From NCBI GenBank assembly GCA_020744225.1, contig JAGMWG010000011.1, positions 372,001-436,000 on the forward strand: a stretch of DNA of 64,000 nucleotides, written 5' to 3'. This DNA is from Paraphoma chrysanthemicola. Its lineage: Eukaryota > Ascomycota > Dothideomycetes > Pleosporales > Phaeosphaeriaceae. Positions 57,325 through 64,000 of the stretch are shown piece by piece (within the stretch, counting starts at the first letter, position 1; every line of letters begins with the position of its first letter). A model generated the notes under the pieces. That model worked only from the letters and a program-made list of their open reading frames with translations, was not told the DNA's origin and did not search any database. Position numbers and translations under genes: made by a program.

Positions 57325-58593
57325 ATGAAAGGTACTCAAGTTTTAGCTGGCGTCGCTGCCTTGGCAAGCACAGTAGTTGGCCATGCAACCTTCCAAGATC
57401 TATGGTGAGTTTTCAAATATCATTTGTTGGCAGGATCTTGATGCTTTCGTAGGGTGGACGGCAAGGATCAGCAAGGCACATGTGCAAGGCTCCCAACGAG
57501 CAATAGCCCTGTTACAGACGTAACGAGTAACAGCATTCGCTGTGGGTACTGCCAACTTCTGCAGGATGATACGCAACTGATCTCGAGCAGGTAATGTCAA
57601 CCAAGGCGCGGCAGCGGCAAAGTGCAGCGTGGCAGCTGGTGGTACTGTCAGTGAACCCAACCCTGCGGACTCTTTTCTGAGTCTCAGCTCACCTCAGATG
57701 CCAGGTCACCATCGAGATGCACCAACAAGCCAATGATCGTTCGTGCAGCAATGAAGCGATTGGTGGGGCCCACTACGGTAGGTTGTGATGCAAATGTCTT
57801 TTGATGTGGCTGACCCACCACTCCAAATAGGCCCAGTATTGGTTTACTTATCAAAGGTTGCGGATGCTGCAACAGCTGATGGGTCATCCAGCTTCTTCAA
57901 GATCTTCCAAGACACGTGGGGTAAGAATCCCTCAGGAAGCAGTGGGTCGGACGATTATTGGGGCACTAAGGATCTCAACACAAACTGTGGCAAGATGGAT
58001 GTCAAGATTCCTAGTGGTCTTGCGCCAGGCGATTACCTTCTCCGAGCTGAGGCCATTGCGCTCCACTCTGCCTCTGGTTTAAATGGTGCGCAGTTCTACA
58101 TCACATGCTACCAGATTACTGTCACTGGAGGTGGATCGACCATTCCAAGTGGAGTCGCCTTCCCGGGCGCGTACAAGGCTACTGATCCTGGTATCCAGAT
58201 CAACATCTATCAAAACCTGGCCACATATGTCGCGCCTGGCCCGGCGGTCATTTCCGGTGGTACGGAAGCTGTTGCTGGCAAGGCAGGCTCGGTCGTTACA
58301 GCCACTGCAGGATCGCCGTCGCAGCCGACCACTTCAGTAACCAAGGGTGTCGTCTCGAGCACATTAGCAACATCAGCTAAGACCACTTCGGCACAACCTG
58401 CATCAACTCCTGGAGCCTGCAGCGTTGCGAAATATGGACAGTGTGGAGGTATCGGCTTTACTGGCTGCACAGCCTGTAAGTTGATCTATTATATGCGCCG
58501 ACGCTGGGGAGATCATATACTGACTGTAGATGCACAGGCGCGTCTGGTTCCACGTGTCACGTACAGAGCGATTACTATCATCAATGCACATGA
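57325..58593 (+). CDS. AA9 lytic polysaccharide monooxygenase with CBM1
   Basis: A copper enzyme that oxidatively cleaves cellulose or related glucans outside the cell. Six exons: 57325-57404, 57453-57541, 57591-57646, 57705-57777, 57831-58475 and 58538-58593, giving 332 residues with phases closed. The signal peptide (MKGTQVLAGVAALASTVVG) ends directly before His20, which becomes the N-terminal copper ligand (HATFQDLWVDG). The second ligand is the His of GGAHYGPVLVYLSKV, and the axial Tyr sits in AQFYITCYQI. After a Ser/Thr-rich linker comes a C-terminal CBM1 (YGQCGGIGFTGCTAC, then GSTCHVQSDYYHQC). All catalytic elements are present, so the gene looks functional. Its three non-GTA donors (GTGAGT, GTGGGT and GTCAGT) were chosen by phase and family fit. 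Confidence 0.92.
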
Positions 58594-60347
58594 ATGTGCT
58601 GCCAGACTGATAGGATGCCATGCCGGCACATCAGAGGATCTCGCTTCGCCTTTCTTGTCAACCAAGGGTGTATTGAAAGCGTCTCTCGTTCGCTGGGGCC
58701 GTCGGAGTCGTCCGGGTTGGCGAGAAGTAAAGGCCGATGGCCTTGTACAATTTCCCAGACCGCACAGTTGTTTCAGACTTTGCCTCGTGCGCTTCACAAA
58801 TCATCCGTTACGTCCAGGTTATCATCGAGAGTATAGCATAGCAATAGCCTCAGACACTCTATCAGCCAGATGCCCTGATGTTCATGCACGTACTTTTTCC
58901 ATGTGTAGATCCGCTGTGCATGACGACCGGAGAAACCACGGTGAAAGGCTGGACACGTGAGCCGGCAACCGTTCAGGAACTCGTGCGAACTGGCGGGTTT
59001 CTCGGGTATTTCTGCACTGACGCACGCAAGGTGCAGGGGACTCACAGCGAGTTGATGACCTGAACACTTCACCGCAAAGCGCTCCGCTGGACTGCAGACC
59101 GTTCCCGAGTGAACACGACTGGATCAGCCGCGAAATCTGGCCATAGCCCTGCGGATCGCATCCTTCCATGCTCGCCCGTACGTGCACGAGTGCATAACGC
59201 TTCTCTTCGGGTAATTCTGCATTGATTGCATTAGCGCCAACACGTCACACAGCCACCACTTTTCCATCCCAGAGTTCGATGAACAACACATCAAGTCGAG
59301 CCTTGTGCGGTCATAGCCTGATCCATCTTGCGCGCTTTGCGCAGCACAGAACAAAGAGCACACTAAGGCTGCCGTGGAAACCCCGCTGAGCGCCGTGGAG
59401 ATTCGGCCTTGGGATCATTCGGACGGATTAGTATTGCCGAACCGTTGGCCCCAGCACATTCAGGAACAGAACATTGTGATAGTGACATGGGCTGCATTGA
59501 CGAGGATCGCAGGGCTGAGACCCGTTCGCGCCAGGAACACACACGACAACAAACACCGATGCGAGGACCTGGATGTGCATCTCCAGGCAGAGAGGCCCAA
59601 TGGGAAGGCCTTCTCCCTGTACCCTGGTCCGAAATGCTTAAAAAGTTCCATTGCTTTGCAGGCTATCTGCATGCACAGACAGGTGAGGCAAGGTGTTCGA
59701 GATGACGCACCTACGGAAACGGCACGGCGCGATGCCTGACCGAAAGCGGGCCGACGTCCGAAGGGCTCCATGAGCCAATCTCTCTGTCAATTGGCATTAA
59801 GATGATTAAACTTGGTCTTTCCGTGACAGCACATCGTCAAGGCAATGCAATCATTGGCGTTTTCGTCCCAGCACTTCGGTATCTTGAGCACGCAGGTGCA
59901 TGTCATAAACGCGTTTCCAGGTTCTTTGCAGTTCTAGCTTTTCCTTTTCGCTTTCTTCTCCTCGCTTCCCCCGCAGTTGCTTGCTCGTTGTCATATTTGT
60001 GGGCCAATGATAAACGAAAAGACTTGCCAGCGCAGCATGGCATCAGCTTCCGGTTATGCTCGAAATGGATCGCGAGCCACAAGCAGCTGCAGAATCAGCT
60101 CCATGAGGAGGCAATGTGGCAACAGTGCTGGCGATGCATACATCATCTTAGAAATGAGGCTCGGATAGCATGACTGGAGTATAAACAGAGTGCCTGGATT
60201 ATGGGAGCGAGCGTTGTCTTTTCCAGACTTCTTATTCCTGAAGCAGCTCGATTCTCTGAGATCCCCACTTGCAAAATCATTCATCCCCACCCAGCACTGC
60301 CCTTAGGATATCGTCATCAGTCCCGGTCGCACCCAGCACCATCAACA
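58594..60347. other. Gene-poor stretch, AA9 to dsRBD gene
   Basis: About 1.75 kb with no credible exon. Long-looking frames (for example plus strand 59374-59739) have no recognisable features. Confidence 0.4.
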
Positions 60348-60751
60348 ATGGCAACATCAGAGAGCTACGTTCAAAAGCTCCAGCGTACGATCGCCTCTGC
60401 TGCCAGCAATCACGGCTAATTGATGAAGACTACTGCGCCACCCAACAGATAGCCCAGCCGCAATTCCAAGACTACTCCGACCCTCGAGGTTCGCAGCCCC
60501 TTTGAGCGCTTCACCGACCGCGCGACGTCTGACATGACTATCTAGGCATCAGAACCGCATGGTCCAGCAGCGTCTTCGTCCATGGCCGCGAATACCGGGC
60601 GCACCTCTGGCGAGACTACCGCTACCTCGAACAGTCGCGCGAAGAAGCCGCTGAAGTGGCATGGAAGGCCTTGACAGGCAACAGTTCTCCTACACCCGCG
60701 ACCGCTGCAGGTTCATATACTTATGGGCGGGCTTACACTACGTCTCGATAA
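60348..60751 (+). CDS. Small stand-alone dsRNA-binding-domain protein
   Basis: Exons are 60348-60384 (37 nt), 60429-60488 and 60546-60751, giving 100 residues; introns are 44 and 57 nt with phases closed. Almost the whole protein is one double-stranded-RNA-binding motif. Helix 1 is SYVQKLQHYCATQQI, followed by PQFQDYSDPRGIRTAW and the beta strands SSSVFVHGREYRAHLWRDYRYL. Helix 2 is QSREEAAEVAWKALTG, the A-x-x-x-A-A-x-x-A-L signature. A short Ser/Thr/Tyr tail ends at 60751. The second helix usually carries KKxAK for RNA contact; here it is acidic (REEAAE), so RNA binding may be weak or the domain may mediate protein contacts. Fungi have several such short relatives of unknown function. Confidence 0.75.
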
Positions 60752-62073
60752 AGGCAAGACGATGCACAGCCGACCGATTGCCCATCGAGTGACATCCGGA
60801 AGTTAATCGACACGGACACCCGTAGAGTCATCAGTCGGCGCCGATGCACTACCAACTGAAAGGGCATATCGCATACACCGGATACTATTAAAGGCACCGG
60901 ACAACACTGGCGTTCTCTTACTGTTGACCTTGGTGGCTCGTCCACAATTGTTCACACGAGTCATCCTTACTTCTTTCCTCTCTTTCGACCAGCTTTATAC
61001 CCATTATCGTATGTAAGGGCCTGTTCGCTTCGCCTTCGGACACTCCCTTGCGACATCGCAACCTCTATTCTTACCACATTGACCAGTCGGCTCTACAATT
61101 TTGTTTCATACTTTCCTACCTTAGGGGCCTTTGGGAGCACGTTTGCATCTCGACAACAGCTGAGGATCACGATATACGAAGCTCGACGCGAATCCTTGGG
61201 ATATTCTCTTCTGTTCGCAAAATGCCAACGGTCTCATACTTTTGTCTATATACTTCAAGCAAGGCAATGCTGCCGGTAGTCTCGAGCAATGGACACAACT
61301 TCTTTCGTCCATACACACGTCAAAATATCACACGTAACGTTCTTGGGCCGCGATAGGCTAATACTTCCAACTTCAACCAAGGCACAACCAGCACAGCAAG
61401 ACACTTCTATCACATACATCCAACTTCAATCAAAGCACCACCAGTACGGCAAGGTCATGCCCGAAGAGTCCATCAACCGCAGCAAGACAAGCCTCCAGAG
61501 CCCATCACTCTGTCAAACGCCTAGCACACCTTCACCAAGGAGCAGTCACCAAGATCCACACATAACTATGTCTCCCATATTATTTCTACTAATCGTTCGT
61601 ACACTTGGATCCTCCAACAGGTTCACCCGATCTGAAGTCGACGGAGGCCCGCATGCTACCTCACCACTCTCCCAGCCGCCTTCTTCGTAAGCGATCCTCG
61701 ATCATACACCCCAGATCGCGTAACACTAGCCTCTACAACACATGGGCGTCCAGAATCCTGTGATTTGCTAGTGCGTCAGTCTACCGCAAACAGGATAAGG
61801 AACAATGAGATGACACGCACGGAAACGCTACTCAGACTAAGTTTCCCACTTGTCGAACACGTCAGAACATTGGAAGATGTATGGATTGCATTGAAGATTA
61901 AGTAGGAATAGGGTTAAAACTACTACAGGGATACTTCTAGGTGCGTCTCATGAGTTGATCTTCCGCCATCAATCATCTCCTACCCATTCTCGCCAACAAC
62001 GCCATATCTCCCCTCCAACCTCGACGCCTCTCATCCCTACTGCCTCCACCCCCTCCTCCCGCACACTCGATCC
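60752..62073. other. Intergenic, dsRBD gene to F-box-type gene
   Basis: 1.3 kb. Two converging genes flank it. No credible exon is seen; the frames at 61289-61690 and 61955-62362 look like chance. Confidence 0.45.
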
Positions 62074-64000
62074 TCAAACTCCCCGAGACATAACCACATC
62101 CCCGTCCTTATCATACCACGCATCCTCACACCCCCTAACATCAACCAGATCCACCCAATCATCATTCTCCATGGCGAGCGCCTTTGGCGTCCTCTTCAAC
62201 ACGCCAGACGCATTGCCATCATATCCTAGCGTGATCGAGCGCCCGGGACGCGGGAACTCATACTCGTCGCCATGGATGGGGATATCAATATCGGTGTGCA
62301 TAGTTGGATTTGGCGCTGGACCGTCGCACATGAGTGTGTCGCCAGCTTCATCGACGAAATGAGAATCATGTACAAGTCCATCGTGAGAAATGCGCTTGTT
62401 CGAGCGAATAATTGGGTCGATGTAATTGTGCAACCTCCACGTCTTGCATTGCGAATCGTGTGTAAATGCCCAAATAGTGATGTCAGGCTGAGTTTGGACC
62501 ACGAGTTCACACACGCCTCCACAAGTGCCGATTTCCGTACCTCGAATAGACAGTGGCCATATCGGGTTCGTGACGTTCGCGTCAGTTCGACCAGCTGGAT
62601 CGGCAGCAGCTGGCTCGTCCCACTAGTTGAGCCAGTGATTCTCGGGGCGTCCTTCGGGCGAGAAGGGGGGTTGCGTGTGAATGTCCCAGCTTTCGGCTTT
62701 TTGTTCTTCTTGGGATAGGTACATGACGTCGGGCGGGATACTATAGAGCATGAGGGTGTTACCATAGGCTGCGACTATGCGGGCGCCTTGCGAAAGGTCT
62801 GTGGCTGCGGTGTAGAGTCTTGGAACGACTTGTCCCTTGGGTGGAATCAGGACTAGCTTACGGAGAAGCTTTGTGGGGCCGCCGAGAGGTGCGTCACAGC
62901 CGAGTGTCAATCTATCGTTGGAGGGATCGAGGAAGAGGACATGATAGCCATCGCTGAGCGGCACAGCATGATAGTGATCACAGCTTGGAGAGCCTGCGTG
63001 CCGCGAACTCGACTCAAAACCAAAGGAACCCCAGAACGAAGTGTAAGTAGGTCTGTCGAAGAAAAGGTTGCGGCGAAGGGCGGGACGATCGTTAGGATGT
63101 GCAGCACTAGAGATCAAGCGCAACTTTTTCGCTGATTCGAAGCCAGGACGAGGCGCTAGGAAGTGAAGATAGTCTGACGGGGCAGTGAGCGGAAACTACC
63201 GACTCAAAGTCTGGCCGGTGAGAGCATCGATCCAGTGGAGCTCAATGCCGGCGGAACAACCAAATGCGACACAGCGCCGCTGCGGGCAAATAGAGACACT
63301 GCGGGGCGGGTCATCTTCGGAGCAGAGATGACGGTAGAATGTCGTCTTGCCATTCTCGATCGGAATGATTGAAGCACACGTGCCCATTGATGATCTGAAT
63401 GGCAATGCATGGACTTTTGGAGAACTTTTCAGGTCCAAATTCCACGTAGTGTTAACAAGGTTGCGATCGTGTTGGCGTCGGTCGTCCATGCCCTGAAGCC
63501 CAATAGCTTGATGGTTTGACTGAAGCTCAACAGAGTCAAAATCTACCGGACGTCCCTCCACATCTTCACGACCGTAGCGAAGCTCGCATACTATACCCAT
63601 TCGTCCTTCGAGCAGCGCAGCTACTGCGTGGCGACCGCATGACACGTTCATGCTCATTGATAGGACCCGTCTTGGACATACGACGCTAGTGACAGGGAAC
63701 AAGGTCCCATTGCTCAAGCTGTAGATGTAAATGAGGGCGTCCCGAGCGACCAAGAGGAATTGCCCGCAGACACTTGCTGAGAATAGTAGTCCGCCGCTTT
63801 GATCTCTCCGAAGGGTGCTGTACCCACTCGCCAATTCCGCGAAGTCAACTTGTGAGCTCTCGATCACAGCGGCCCTTTCATCTAATCCGTTACCGGTCCA
63901 GCGGAATGAAAGAGCGCATTGTCGTGCTAGGTATCGACTGAGCGTCCAGCCATCATTTTGTAAGGAACCAGTGATGTTGTGAGATTTCAATACTGCTTTA
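62074..64000 (-). pseudogene. F-box-type WD40-like protein, C-terminal part, two in-frame TAG stops
   Basis: The gene runs off the right edge; its start is outside. One frame is open from 64000 to the TGA at 62074 apart from TAG at 63198-63196 and TAG at 62625-62623. The surrounding sequence matches a fungal F-box-type family I recall with beta-propeller-like repeats: LHWIDALTGQTLSR, FPLTAPSDYLHFLAPRPG, KKLRLISSAAHPNDRPAL, SFWGSFGFESS, HAVPLSDGYHVLFLDP, IWPLSIRGTEIG, and LGYDGNASGVLKRTPKALA near the end. At both TAGs the family position is tryptophan (NR-W-FPLTAP and W-DEP), so each is a one-base TGG-to-TAG change and not an intron. Either the gene is a recent nonsense pseudogene, or these are sequencing errors, or it has another explanation. 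No F-box is visible in this part. Confidence 0.65.

Noticed and set aside
62226..62765. Alternative minus-strand frame as an intron-bearing continuation of the F-box-type gene
   Set aside because: The two TAG codons are in the same frame as the conserved sequence on both sides, so no frame change or intron is needed. This frame is a shadow.

Overview
This window reads as chromosomal DNA of a filamentous ascomycete (Pezizomycotina). The signs are short introns of about 45-100 bp with GTRNGT donors and CTNAY-like branch sites, genes on both strands without operons, and fungal families such as an AA9 polysaccharide monooxygenase with a CBM1, a BIM1-like copper protein, P450s, a DUF7587 protein, HIS1 and Irc20/SHPRH. 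A Dothideomycete is my best guess from the look of the proteins, but that is inference. Splice sites were placed by hand from GT/AG signals, reading phase and family alignment. Exon lengths sum to a multiple of three in every multi-exon model given with full coordinates.

Layout. 0-13 kb is housekeeping: a CSI2-like membrane protein, HIS1 (histidine), an Hsp20 chaperone with heat-shock elements, the succinate-dehydrogenase assembly factor SDHAF1/Sdh6, an unknown disordered protein, and DAHP synthase (entry to the shikimate pathway) divergent from a 3-dehydroshikimate-dehydratase-like TIM barrel. Both HIS1 and DAHP synthase have a perfect TGAGTCA (Gcn4/CPC1) site upstream. 13-24 kb is accessory: a diverged direct repeat next to a DUF7587 gene, a secreted Ser/Thr-rich protein, a short-chain dehydrogenase, a four-exon secreted protein and a basic disordered protein. 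24.7-27 kb holds a divergent nuclear pair, LSm6 and a Rad60/Esc2/NIP45-type protein with two SUMO-like domains.

27-36 kb is metabolic: two divergent cytochrome P450s separated by 2.3 kb without genes, a 14-helix MFS exporter and a GNAT acetyltransferase. 37-39.5 kb carries a divergent surface pair, a predicted GPI protein and a BIM1/LPMO-like membrane protein. 39.5-47 kb is nuclear again: a 1,488-residue SNF2-RING protein (Irc20/SHPRH type), a THOC5-like THO subunit and an unknown three-exon gene. 49-52 kb encodes a large ankyrin-repeat protein. 54.9-61 kb has a Gfo/Idh/MocA oxidoreductase, a six-exon AA9-CBM1 LPMO and a 100-residue double-stranded-RNA-binding-domain protein. The right edge is part of an F-box-type gene on the minus strand, interrupted by two in-frame TAG codons that both fall where tryptophan is expected.

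I saw no tRNA, rRNA, intact transposon, CRISPR-like array or secondary-metabolite backbone enzyme. The most notable points are the double Trp-to-TAG F-box pseudogene, the shared amino-acid-control sites, the stand-alone dsRBD protein, several micro-exons (6, 17, 32, 35 and 37 nt), and the P450/P450/MFS neighbourhood.
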